Positions 25,575 to 33,935 of a DNA stretch of 64,000 bases are shown in pieces. How positions within the stretch are numbered: the first letter of the stretch is position 1; every line of letters starts with the position of its first letter. Below the pieces are notes generated by a model, which saw only the letters and a list, made by a program, of their open reading frames with translations, was not told where the DNA came from and made no database searches. Source of the stretch: Enterobacter bugandensis (GTDB taxonomy: Bacteria > Pseudomonadota > Gammaproteobacteria > Enterobacterales > Enterobacteriaceae); assembly GCF_900324475.1 (NCBI RefSeq), contig NZ_LT992502.1, positions 620,001 through 684,000 of the forward strand, in the 5' to 3' direction. Made by a program: the position numbers and the translations under genes.

Positions 25575-26933
25575 ATGAAAAGAAAAATCATTCCTGTGCT
25601 TATCGGCTGTACGCTCTCTTTCTCTGGCCTGGCGGCGCAGCCCACGGCTGAGCGCTATGTTGTCAGCTTCCCTGACGGCTCACACGTGAAATACAGCGGC
25701 GCGTTTGCCGGTGCGTTTCCGAATGGACTCCCGGTAGGGATTGGCTCCGGCCTGCTGTTTACGGGCAAGCAGGGCGATGCTCTGACCTTCGCGACCGTGA
25801 CCGATCGCGGTCCTAACGCCGATGCGCCCAAAATGGGTAAAAACGAAGCCAAAATTTTTGTCACGCCGGATTTCGCGCCGCTGCTGATGACAATTCGCGT
25901 TCAGAACGGCAAAGCGGAGGCAACGGATGCCCGCCCGCTGCATGATGATAAAGGCGAGATTAACGGCCTGCCGCTGCAAAGCGGCGTGATCGGATCTACA
26001 AATGAGGTGGCGTTCAGCGATACCCTCAACATTCTGAAGGGTGACAACCGCGGGCTGGACACGGAAGGCATCACCCCGGACGGCAAGGGCGGCTTCTGGC
26101 TGTGCGACGAGTATGGCCCGTTCCTGATTAACGTCGACAGCAAAGGGAAAATTCTGGCGATCCACGGGCCGCAGGCGGCGGAAGGGGAAAAATCCATCGC
26201 GGGCGGTCTGCCAAACGTTATCAAATGGCGCCAGCCGAACCGGGGCTTTGAAGGCCTGACCCGGATGCCGGACGGGCGGATTATCGCCGCCGTGCAAAGC
26301 ACGCTGGATATCGACGGTAAGAGCAAAAAGCAGGCGCTGTTTACGCGTCTGGTCAGCTTCGACCCGGCGACCGGGAAAACGGCGATGTACGGCTACCCCA
26401 TCGACAGCGCGGCCTACAGCAAAAACAGCGACGCCAAAATCGGCGACATCGTGGCACTGGACGACCAGCACATCCTGCTGATTGAACAGGGTGAGGATAA
26501 AAATGACGCGATGCGTAACCTTATCTACAAGGTGGATCTCAGCAAGGCGAGCGACCTGACCGCTTTCGACAAGCCGGGCGAGTACCCGGAGTTTGATGAT
26601 GAGAAAACCCTGGCACAGCGCGGCATTACCCTTGCTGCAAAAACGCAGGTCGTCGATCTGCGCGCGCTGGGCTGGCAGCAGGAAAAGGCCGAAGGGCTGG
26701 CGCTGATCGACGGCAAACGGCTTGCGGTGGCGAACGATAACGACTTTGGCGTGAAGGTGGCGATGCAGCATCCGGTCGAGGGCAAAAAGCTCAAGGACTA
26801 TCGGGTGAACGAGGAAGGCAAGCTGACGCTGGATGATAAACCGGTGGAAACCACGCTCAGCGTGAAGCCGCTGAAGAAGCCGGAGTCAGAGAGCGAGCTG
26901 TGGATTGTGACGCTGCCGGAGGCGTTGAAATAA
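25575..26933 (+). CDS. Exported esterase-like / phytase-like protein
   Basis: A 452-residue protein with a signal peptide (IPVLIGCTLSFSGLAAQ) and an esterase-like-activity-of-phytase beta-propeller domain. Characteristic pieces are ATVTDRGPNADAP, LDTEGITPDGKGGFWLCDEYGPF, FEGLTRMPDGRIIAAVQS and the C-terminal AVANDNDFGVKV. It is probably periplasmic and acts on phosphoesters or similar, but the substrate is not known. No partner genes are adjacent. A 14-base perfect hairpin repeat follows its stop. Confidence 0.8.
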   Translation: MKRKIIPVLIGCTLSFSGLAAQPTAERYVVSFPDGSHVKYSGAFAGAFPNGLPVGIGSGLLFTGKQGDALTFATVTDRGPNADAPKMGKNEAKIFVTPDFAPLLMTIRVQNGKAEATDARPLHDDKGEINGLPLQSGVIGSTNEVAFSDTLNILKGDNRGLDTEGITPDGKGGFWLCDEYGPFLINVDSKGKILAIHGPQAAEGEKSIAGGLPNVIKWRQPNRGFEGLTRMPDGRIIAAVQSTLDIDGKSKKQALFTRLVSFDPATGKTAMYGYPIDSAAYSKNSDAKIGDIVALDDQHILLIEQGEDKNDAMRNLIYKVDLSKASDLTAFDKPGEYPEFDDEKTLAQRGITLAAKTQVVDLRALGWQQEKAEGLALIDGKRLAVANDNDFGVKVAMQHPVEGKKLKDYRVNEEGKLTLDDKPVETTLSVKPLKKPESESELWIVTLPEALK

Positions 26934-26947
26934 TTTTACCTCTCATC

Positions 26948-26978
26948 CTTCCCCTCTCCCCACAGGGGAGAGGGGAAG
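26948..26978. repeat. GGGGAGAGGG palindromic repeat
   Basis: CTTCCCCTCTCCCC and GGGGAGAGGGGAAG form a perfect 14-base stem with a 3-base loop between the convergent esterase-like and yjiA genes. It shares its core with the repeat at 15680 and probably also terminates transcripts from both sides. Confidence 0.8.
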
Positions 26979-26986
26979 CAAGGCGG

Positions 26987-27940
26987 TTATTTCTTCAGAC
27001 CTGCAAACGCTGCTCGGATTTCTTCTTCCGGCAGCTGGATACCAATAAACACCATCACGCTGTGCGGCGCTTCATCGCCCCACGGGCGGTCCCAGTCGGC
27101 GCTGTACAGGCGCTGTACGCCCTGAAACAGCAGGCGGTTCGGCTCGCCGTCGATCCACAGCATGCCTTTGTAGCGCAGCAGCTTGTCGGCAAACGACAGC
27201 AGCAGGTTTTCCATTACCCGGGAGACTTCGCTGATGTCCACCGGGTAGTCCAGCTCCACCACAATCGACGCCACATCGTTTTGCTTGTCTCCCATAAAGT
27301 GGAAGCGCGGTTTCGTGGTGACGTTCTCCTCCAGCATAAAGCCGTTGGTGTTAAACAGCTGGGATAGATCGATATCGCCATGCGTCACCGTATAAATCGG
27401 CGCGCGCGAGTTGATGCGCGTCAGGCGCTCGCGGAGTTTTTCGCTGTCGCCTGCCACGTCGGTTTTGGTCAGCAGGATGCGGTCGGCGTAGCCCACCTGA
27501 GACTGGGCAATGGTGAACTGGTTCATCTGCTCGTCGGCGTGGACCGCGTCTACCAGGGCAATCACCCCGTCCAGCAGGTAGCGCTGGCAAAGAATATCGT
27601 GAGAGAAAAAGGTCTGAATAATCGGGCCGGGGTCGGCCATGCCGGTGCACTCGATCACCAGGCGGTCGAAGCCGATGTCACCGCGATCGCGGCTGTCGAG
27701 CAGGTCCAGCAGGGCGTCTTCCAGCTCGTTAGAGCGGGTGCAGCAGATGCAGCCGTTGGTCAGGGTTTTGATTTGCGTGGCGCGGTCTCCGATTAATTGA
27801 TCGTCAACGGAGACTTCGCCAAATTCGTTTTCGATGACGGCGATTTTGAAGCCGTGCTGCTCGTTCAGAATGTGGCGCAGCAGGGTGGTTTTACCGGCGC
27901 CGAGGAAACCGGTCAGCAGGGTAACGGCAATCGGGGTCAT
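26987..27940 (-). CDS. yjiA: COG0523 GTPase YjiA (metal chaperone family)
   Basis: A 317-residue G3E-family GTPase. Walker A GFLGAGKT is at 11-18, the metal motif GCICC at 63-67 (Cys64, Cys66, Cys67), and there are DRLVIECTGMADP and the base-specificity motif LLTKTD. It matches E. coli YjiA, which binds zinc or cobalt and GTP. The ATG at 27940 follows AGGAGA; a start 13 codons earlier would overlap yjiX. It is the third gene of the conserved btsT-yjiX-yjiA group. Confidence 0.92.
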   Translation of the reverse strand: MTPIAVTLLTGFLGAGKTTLLRHILNEQHGFKIAVIENEFGEVSVDDQLIGDRATQIKTLTNGCICCTRSNELEDALLDLLDSRDRGDIGFDRLVIECTGMADPGPIIQTFFSHDILCQRYLLDGVIALVDAVHADEQMNQFTIAQSQVGYADRILLTKTDVAGDSEKLRERLTRINSRAPIYTVTHGDIDLSQLFNTNGFMLEENVTTKPRFHFMGDKQNDVASIVVELDYPVDISEVSRVMENLLLSFADKLLRYKGMLWIDGEPNRLLFQGVQRLYSADWDRPWGDEAPHSVMVFIGIQLPEEEIRAAFAGLKK

Positions 27941-27950
27941 GGTCTCTCCT

Positions 27951-28154
27951 TTAGCAGCATCGGACGCCGCCTTCTCCACTTCCGCCGTAGCGCGCTTCCT
28001 GACGCTCGCGGAAGAATTCGGTGTAGGTCATATACGGCTTATCCGGATGGTTGGTCTTCATATGCTCAACGTAGTTGTCATAGTCCGGAATGCCAATCAG
28101 CATCTTCGCCGCCTGACCGAGGTATTTTTTTGCTTCGCCTAAGTTACCAAACAT
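27951..28154 (-). CDS. yjiX: YbdD/YjiX family small protein
   Basis: A 67-residue protein of the same length as E. coli YjiX, with [20 protein letters not shown], the [10 protein letters not shown] motif and a C-terminal Cys pair. YbdD/YjiX proteins are encoded next to CstA-type pyruvate or peptide transporters and appear to assist transport. It lies between btsT and yjiA, 10 bases before yjiA, behind a hairpin that separates it from btsT. Confidence 0.9.
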   Translation of the reverse strand: MFGNLGEAKKYLGQAAKMLIGIPDYDNYVEHMKTNHPDKPYMTYTEFFRERQEARYGGSGEGGVRCC

Positions 28155-28175
28155 AGTCCATCCTGATAAGAACAA

Positions 28176-28195
28176 AGCCCCGCCGGAGCGGGGCT
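28176..28195 (-). terminator. Hairpin between btsT and yjiX
   Basis: AGCCCCGC and GCGGGGCT pair around a 4-base loop. On the minus strand TTTGTTCTTATC follows, so it probably terminates part of the btsT transcript and lowers yjiX-yjiA expression. Confidence 0.75.
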
Positions 28196-28208
28196 GAATA
28201 CAACCAGA

Positions 28209-30362
28209 TTAATGGTGTGAAGAGGTCTTCACGCCGCCTTCCGGCACCGGCACGTACGGGGTCTCTTTATCCGTACGGCCATCGGTGTTGCGCACTTTCA
28301 TCCAGGTTTTGATGCCGTAGAAGATAATGCTGTACACCACCACCAGGAACAGAATGCTCAGACCCGCGTTGGTGTAGTTGTTCACCACGATATGGTTCAT
28401 GTTAGCAATCTGCTGCGCGGTCAGATCCGCGCCGCCTGCGGCAATCTTCTCTTTGTACTGGTTAGCCATGAAGAAGAAGCCTTCCAGCTGCGGGTTGGTG
28501 CTGAACAGCTTCAGGCCCAGCGCCCAGGTGGTGCAGAGCAGCAGCCACAGCGCAGGAACCACGGTCACCCAGATGTATTTGGTGCGTTTCATCTTCACGA
28601 GGACGACGGTACCGAGCACCAGGGCAACGGCTGCCAGCATCTGGTTAGAGATACCGAACAGAGGCCACAGGCTCTTCACGCCGCCGAGCGGGTCGACAAC
28701 GCCCTGATACAGCAGGTAGCCCCACAGCCCTACGCACCCGGCAGTACCCAGAACACCCGCTACCAGAGAGTCGGTTTTCTTCAGGAACGGCACGAAGTTG
28801 CCCAGCAGATCCTGCAGCATGAAGCGGCCCGCACGGGTACCGGCATCCAGCGCGGTGAGGATGAACAGCGCTTCGAACAGAATACCGAAGTGATACCAGA
28901 AGCCCATGTCCGCCCACGGCAGCACTTTGTGGAACACGTGTGCGATACCCACGGCCAGCGTCGGCGCGCCACCTGCGCGGTTCAGCACGGACGGTTCGCC
29001 AATGTCCTTCGCGGTCTGCATGATCTGCTCAGGCGAGATCACGAAGCCCCAGGAGCTGACGGTCGCCGCCGCGTGTGCGCTGGCCTCTTTCAGCTGCGCC
29101 ATGATCAGCGCGGTATTTTCCCCGCCCATCTCATGCAGGTTTGGCATGGTGATGCCCAGACCCGCCGGTGGAGTGTTCATCGCGAAGTACAGGCCTGGCT
29201 CGATAATCGAGGCTGCAACCAGCGCCATGATCGCCACGAAGGACTCCATCAGCATCGCGCCGTAACCGATAAAGCGCGCGTCGGTTTCGTTAGCCATCAG
29301 CTTCGGCGTGGTGCCGGAAGCGATCAGCGCGTGGAAGCCTGAAACGGCGCCGCAGGCGATGGTGATAAACAGGAACGGGAACAGGGCGCCTTTCCACAGC
29401 GGACCGGTGCCGTCAATGTACTGGGTCACCGCCGGCATTTTCAGCTCAGGGTTGATGATCACAATCCCGATCGCCAGCCCGACGATGACACCGATTTTCA
29501 GGAAGGTCGCCAGGTAGTCGCGCGGAGCCAGAATCAGCCACACCGGCAGCAGGGCGGAAACGAACGCGTAACCGATCAGCGCGAAGGTGATGGTGGTGTC
29601 TTTAAAGGTCAGCGCCGGGCCCCAGTACGGGTCGTGCGCAATCACGCCGCCGAAGTAGATGGAGGCGACCAGCAGCACGATACCAATGACCGACACTTCA
29701 CCCACGCGGCCAGGGCGCAGGAAGCGCATATAGATGCCCATGAACAGCGCAATCGGTACGGTAGAACAGACGGTGAAGACGCCCCACGGACTTTCGGCCA
29801 GCGCTTTCACCACGATCAGCGCCAGCACCGCGAGGATGATGATCATGATCAGGAAGCAGCCGAAGAGGGCGATAGTGCCCGGCACGCGGCCCATCTCTTC
29901 TTTGATCATCTCGCCCAGCGACGAACCGTTACGGCGCGAGGAGATAAACAGCACCATAAAGTCCTGCACCGCCCCCGCCAGCACCACGCCCGCCAGCAGC
30001 CAGAGCGTACCCGGCAGGTAGCCCATTTGCGCGGCCAGTACCGGGCCAACCAGCGGGCCAGCACCGGCGATAGCTGCAAAGTGGTGACCAAACAGCACGT
30101 AGCGGTTGGTTGGCACGTAGTTCAGACCGTCATTGTTAATGACCGCCGGGGTGGCGCGCGTCGGGTCGAGCTTCATGACCTTCTGCGCGATGTATAAGCT
30201 GTAGTAGCGATAAGCCACAAGGTAGACGGAGACCGACGCGACCACGATCCACAGGGCGCTGACGTGTTCGCCCCGGCGTAATGCGACAACCGCCAGACAA
30301 AAAGCGCCGAGGATCCCGAGTAAGGCCCAGGGCACGTGCTTAAGTAGTTTTTTAGTATCCAT
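28209..30362 (-). CDS. btsT: High-affinity pyruvate:H+ symporter BtsT (YjiY)
   Basis: A 717-residue CstA-family carrier with around 18 membrane segments. It starts with LLKHVPWALLGILGAFCLAV and contains the CstA-type blocks YVPTNRYVLFGHHFAAIAG, GPLVGPVLAAQMGYLPG and SSRRNGSSLGEMIKEEMG. Context (yjiX and yjiA downstream, tsr/hpa side upstream) and length fit E. coli BtsT, the pyruvate importer. A near-perfect BtsR operator lies about 120 bases upstream of the start, so induction by BtsS-BtsR under pyruvate exposure is expected. The last residues (SSHH) are conserved. Confidence 0.94.
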   Translation of the reverse strand: MDTKKLLKHVPWALLGILGAFCLAVVALRRGEHVSALWIVVASVSVYLVAYRYYSLYIAQKVMKLDPTRATPAVINNDGLNYVPTNRYVLFGHHFAAIAGAGPLVGPVLAAQMGYLPGTLWLLAGVVLAGAVQDFMVLFISSRRNGSSLGEMIKEEMGRVPGTIALFGCFLIMIIILAVLALIVVKALAESPWGVFTVCSTVPIALFMGIYMRFLRPGRVGEVSVIGIVLLVASIYFGGVIAHDPYWGPALTFKDTTITFALIGYAFVSALLPVWLILAPRDYLATFLKIGVIVGLAIGIVIINPELKMPAVTQYIDGTGPLWKGALFPFLFITIACGAVSGFHALIASGTTPKLMANETDARFIGYGAMLMESFVAIMALVAASIIEPGLYFAMNTPPAGLGITMPNLHEMGGENTALIMAQLKEASAHAAATVSSWGFVISPEQIMQTAKDIGEPSVLNRAGGAPTLAVGIAHVFHKVLPWADMGFWYHFGILFEALFILTALDAGTRAGRFMLQDLLGNFVPFLKKTDSLVAGVLGTAGCVGLWGYLLYQGVVDPLGGVKSLWPLFGISNQMLAAVALVLGTVVLVKMKRTKYIWVTVVPALWLLLCTTWALGLKLFSTNPQLEGFFFMANQYKEKIAAGGADLTAQQIANMNHIVVNNYTNAGLSILFLVVVYSIIFYGIKTWMKVRNTDGRTDKETPYVPVPEGGVKTSSHH

Positions 30363-30479
30363 AGTAAGACCTGGTTTTTTATGTAAAGAAAAAAGGGTCA
30401 GGGTTCGTTGTGAGGAGGTATTGATTAATGCTGGAGCGATCGTGCCAGATCCGCGCGCGCGTAAAGGACGGTAAATGAG

Positions 30480-30508
30480 TGAGTGGTTGAAAGTGATGGG
30501 TGAGCGGT
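30480..30508 (-). promoter_or_regulatory. BtsR (YehT) operator upstream of btsT
   Basis: Read on the minus strand, ACCGCTCA is followed after exactly 13 bases by ACCACTCA. This matches the described BtsR/YehT target, two direct repeats ACC(G/A)CT(C/T)A with a 13-base spacer. It sits about 118 bases before the btsT start codon, in the space between btsT and the WYL regulator. Confidence 0.88.
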
Positions 30509-30553
30509 CAAAGGACGCGGCGAGTGGTTCAGGCTCGCCGCTGGTCGGGGAAA

Positions 30554-31471
30554 TTATGTGATTGAGATCACGTGGTTTTCCGGGCTGCGCTCCATCGACA
30601 GGTAGCTTTCCAGCGTCTTGATGAGCTTCTCCTTCAGCCAGCTTGGCTCCAGGATCTGAATATTCGGCAGCCAGTAGAACAGCAGCGGCAGGATCTGGTT
30701 TTCGTGTGCCGCCTGGCAGCGCAGCGTGACGCCGCCGCGCCGCTCCTCCAGCAGCTCCTGTTCCGGCAGGAGATCGCGGCGCAGGAAGTAATGTGAAATA
30801 TTATCCTTAATGAATATTTTCACGGTGAAAGTAGTTTCGGACACCCACGGGTCGAGGCTTTTTTCCAGCAGTTCCCGAACATTTTCATCAGGAGTAAAAA
30901 AGGTTTTTTGAACATCAAACCAGCTAATCTGGCTTAATGAAAAGGATTTCAACCGGCTATTTTCGGTAGCTTGTAAATACCATATATTTTTTTTGTTAAT
31001 GAGTTTATAGGGATTAATCAGACGGGTTTTACCCTTATAAACGATCTGACAGACATTATGGTTCTTAATCGATTTCTCGATTTTCGCTAAATGGCGGCGG
31101 ATATCTCGCTGCACCGTGTGCTCTGCGTCATTACCGAGGATAAGAATATGGTTTTCGTCGACGCGCGCCTCCAGCTTTTGCCAGAAGTCAGTATTTCTTT
31201 CAGGGAAAAAATTATCGGCATTCAGGAAGTTAGCCAGAGCATGATGTAATCCCTGCCCGCCGGGAGATTGGGCGGAGTGGATCAGTCGATATAGCCCGTT
31301 ACCGGTATGTTCAACAATGGGCGAGAGCGCATTTAAATCCCGGTAGACGGTACGCTCGGTAATTTTAAATCTCTCCATTAGCGCACTGCGGTTTACCACC
31401 CCGTGTAAATGTAGCTCAAGGAGAATATCGACCAGACGTTCAGCCGAGCGGCTCCGCGTCGTTTTAGCCAT
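30554..31471 (-). CDS. WYL-domain transcriptional regulator
   Basis: A 305-residue YafY/DeoR-like regulator. The N-terminal winged helix has VDILLELHLHGVVNRSALM and KITERTVYRDLNALSP. A WYL domain follows at about 135-220 (CQIVYKGKTRLINPYKL and KNIWYLQATENSRLKSFSL), then a WCX-like C-terminal part. WYL proteins bind small ligands or nucleic acids. The coding region around 30830-31150 is clearly more AT-rich than its neighbours, suggesting recent acquisition. E. coli has no such gene between hpaC and btsT. It could regulate itself, hpaBC or btsT, but nothing in the sequence decides this. Confidence 0.82.
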   Translation of the reverse strand: MAKTTRSRSAERLVDILLELHLHGVVNRSALMERFKITERTVYRDLNALSPIVEHTGNGLYRLIHSAQSPGGQGLHHALANFLNADNFFPERNTDFWQKLEARVDENHILILGNDAEHTVQRDIRRHLAKIEKSIKNHNVCQIVYKGKTRLINPYKLINKKNIWYLQATENSRLKSFSLSQISWFDVQKTFFTPDENVRELLEKSLDPWVSETTFTVKIFIKDNISHYFLRRDLLPEQELLEERRGGVTLRCQAAHENQILPLLFYWLPNIQILEPSWLKEKLIKTLESYLSMERSPENHVISIT

Positions 31472-31613
31472 AAGGTCTTCCTGTATATTGGGTATGCGCT
31501 GAACAATGCAAAAGCACTGACCGGAGATGTCAGTATTCAGGCACAGAAAATTTCTCTTATGGATATATAACGGCGTGATTTAGCGGAAACCTTAGGAATT
31601 TTTGTAGAAAGCG

Positions 31614-31639
31614 GCGCTGGCCCGAAAAAAGGCCAGCGC
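31614..31639 (-). terminator. Hairpin after hpaC
   Basis: GCGCTGGCC and GGCCAGCGC form a 9-base stem with a loop of CGAAAAAA. It lies just after hpaC on its coding strand and probably ends the hpaBC transcript. Confidence 0.7.
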
Positions 31640-31647
31640 GAGGGGGA

Positions 31648-32160
31648 TCACACGACGGCTTCCATCTCCATCATCACCGGGTGGAAACGGCGCTTAAAGT
31701 AGATCAGGCCGTGTCCCGCGTCACTCAGGATGATGTTTTTCACTTCGACAAGATAAACCAGATGCGTGCCGATGGTTTGCACCTGGGTAATCTCGCCTTC
31801 CAGACTCGCCAGCGCGCCTTTCAGCACCGGCTGCCCCAGCGGGCCTTTCTGCCAGCAGGAGAGGGCAAAGCGCTCCTCCATTGCCATCCCGGTCATCCCG
31901 GCGAAGTGGCGGGCCATGATCTCCTGCTCGTGGTTTAGCACGTTGACGCACAGCCTGCCGTTGCCCTGAAAGACCGGGTTCATGGCGCTGTTGGCGTTAA
32001 TGCAGACCATGACCGACGGCGGGGTATCCGTCACCGAGCAGACGGCGGTGGCGGTAATGCCGCAGCGTCCGGCGTCGCCCTCGGTGGTGACCACATTGAC
32101 CGCCGCCGACAGGCTGCTCATTGCGTCGCGAAAACGCAGGCGTTGTTCATCTGAATGCAT
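31648..32160 (-). CDS. hpaC: 4-Hydroxyphenylacetate 3-monooxygenase reductase HpaC
   Basis: A 170-residue flavin reductase, the same length as E. coli HpaC. It supplies reduced FAD from NADH to HpaB. Family landmarks are FRDAMSSLSAAVNVVTTEGD, GITATAVCSVTDTPPS and GMAMEERFALSCW. The ATG at 32160 follows GGGAGGTT; the longer in-frame start would cross the end of hpaB. It lies 17 bases after hpaB in one operon. Confidence 0.94.
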   Translation of the reverse strand: MHSDEQRLRFRDAMSSLSAAVNVVTTEGDAGRCGITATAVCSVTDTPPSVMVCINANSAMNPVFQGNGRLCVNVLNHEQEIMARHFAGMTGMAMEERFALSCWQKGPLGQPVLKGALASLEGEITQVQTIGTHLVYLVEVKNIILSDAGHGLIYFKRRFHPVMMEMEAVV

Positions 32161-32177
32161 TGTAACCTCCCGCTGCG

Positions 32178-33740
32178 CTATTTCAGCAGCTTGTCGAGCA
32201 TGTTGATATCGCTGTTGTTGTGCAGGTGCGGCACGGTCCAGCCGTGCTGGTCGTACTCGGACATGCAGCGGTCGACCATTGCCATCATCTTGTCCATATT
32301 CCCGGAGCTTTGCGCCTGACGCAGGCATTGCAGGCGGATCTCATCCTGGCTGCCGGAGTAGTTGATTTCGTACAACTCGTGACGACCCCCAAACTCGCTG
32401 CCGATGGCGTCCCACATCAGTTTCAAAATCTTGATGCGTTCGACGTGATCCATTCCGTTAGAGCCGCGCACGTACTTCGCCAGATACTGGTCGATCTGCG
32501 GGTTGTTAAGGTCCCGCGCGCTGGACGGCAGATAAATCAGCCCGGAGGTCACGTTACGTTCGATGATGTTCTTGATCTTCGCGTAGGCCATCGGGGCCAT
32601 CACGCGGTAGGTTTGCAGCGCCGCGTGGTCCGGCAGGTACGCGCCGTTCACCCACGGCGTCGCTTCTGAGCACATGGAGTCGCTCAGCGCCCAGAACATA
32701 TTGCGCCAGGCCACTACTTCACCGAGATCCGCCTGCACGCCGCGGAACTCCAGGGTACCGGTGCACTCCAGGGATTTCTTCAGAAGGGCGGTGATGAAGT
32801 CGAGCTTCACCGCCAGACGCACGCAGGCCTGCAGCGGGTACATGCGGGCGAAGCCGCCCTCCATCGTCCAGCGACGGCAGCGGTCGAAATCGCGGTAGAT
32901 CAGCACGTTTTCCCACGGGATCAGCACGTTATCCATCACCAGGATCGCGTCGTTCTCATCGAAGCGGCTGGAGAGTGGGTAGTCGTACGGGGAGCCGGTT
33001 GCGCCTGCCACCATCTCGTACGAGGCGCGGGAGATCAGCTTCACGCCTTCGGCATCCATCGGCGCGACGAACATCAGCGCGAAGTCCGGGTTTTCGCCCA
33101 TCACCTGCGCGGAGCCAAAACCTATCATGTTGTAGTGGGTCAACGCCGAGTTGGTCGCCACCACCTTCGCGCCGCTGACAACGATCCCGGCGTCGGTCTC
33201 TTTCTCCAGCTTGATGTAAACGTCCTTCACCTCGTCCGCCGGCTTGTGGCGGTCGATCGGCGGGTTGACGATGGCGTGGTTAAAGTACAGGCCGGTTTCC
33301 TGAATGCGGGTGTACCAGCTGCGGGCGTTCTGCTCGAACTGACCGTAGAAGGCAGGGTTCGCTCCCAGCGCGCAGCCGAACGCCGCTTTGTAGTCCGGCG
33401 TGCGGCCCATCCAGCCGTAGCTCAGGCGCGACCACTCGGCGATGGCGTCGCGCTGCTGGCGCAGGTCGTCGGCGCTTTTCGCCACGCGGAAGAATTTGTG
33501 GGTGTAGCCGCCGCTGCCGGTGTCGGTGCCCCAGCACAGCGTGTCCTGCATGTCCGGCTTGTGCAGGGCGTCGTACATCTGGGCGATGGACGCCGCCGCA
33601 TTGCGAAACGCCGGGTGGGTGGTGACGTCCTTAACGCGCTCGCCGTAGATATAAATCTCGCGTCCATCCTGCAGGCTTTTTAAATACTCTTCGCCGGTTA
33701 ACGGACGTTTGGCATCAGCGCGGAAATCTTCAGGCTTCAT
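32178..33740 (-). CDS. hpaB: 4-Hydroxyphenylacetate 3-monooxygenase oxygenase HpaB
   Basis: A 520-residue FADH2-dependent monooxygenase that hydroxylates 4-hydroxyphenylacetate to homoprotocatechuate. Conserved parts include MKPEDFRADAKRPLTGEEYL, TDTGSGGYTHKFFR, SGAKVVATNSALTHYNMIGF and DNVLIPWENVLIYRDFDR. It is the first gene of the hpaBC operon. The intergenic space before it (33741-33935) holds a REP element and should carry the HpaA-activated promoter. Confidence 0.95.
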   Translation of the reverse strand: MKPEDFRADAKRPLTGEEYLKSLQDGREIYIYGERVKDVTTHPAFRNAAASIAQMYDALHKPDMQDTLCWGTDTGSGGYTHKFFRVAKSADDLRQQRDAIAEWSRLSYGWMGRTPDYKAAFGCALGANPAFYGQFEQNARSWYTRIQETGLYFNHAIVNPPIDRHKPADEVKDVYIKLEKETDAGIVVSGAKVVATNSALTHYNMIGFGSAQVMGENPDFALMFVAPMDAEGVKLISRASYEMVAGATGSPYDYPLSSRFDENDAILVMDNVLIPWENVLIYRDFDRCRRWTMEGGFARMYPLQACVRLAVKLDFITALLKKSLECTGTLEFRGVQADLGEVVAWRNMFWALSDSMCSEATPWVNGAYLPDHAALQTYRVMAPMAYAKIKNIIERNVTSGLIYLPSSARDLNNPQIDQYLAKYVRGSNGMDHVERIKILKLMWDAIGSEFGGRHELYEINYSGSQDEIRLQCLRQAQSSGNMDKMMAMVDRCMSEYDQHGWTVPHLHNNSDINMLDKLLK

Positions 33741-33891
33741 AGGGACCTCGTATCGGAAGATGATTGTTAAATTTATGTTTTGTTTTTGTTGTTTAATTGA
33801 AGCGTGAGAGGGGCGGAACGTGAAGGGACGATTGGGACAACGGCGGGTACTTTTCGGGCGGAGAAGGGATTTGTGATCTGTGCGGGTTTTT

Positions 33892-33917
33892 GGCGGGTGG
33901 AGCTGCGCTTACCCGCC
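33892..33917. repeat. REP palindrome between hpaA and hpaB
   Basis: GGCGGGT and ACCCGCC flank a GGAGCTGCGCTT core. This is a single REP unit directly after hpaA. Confidence 0.7.
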
Positions 33918-33935
33918 CTACATACCGCGATGCGC

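Noticed and set aside
28392..29342. 316-codon open frame antisense to btsT
   Set aside because: Complement of a membrane transporter gene; rich in Arg, His and Gln as expected for antisense of hydrophobic codons.
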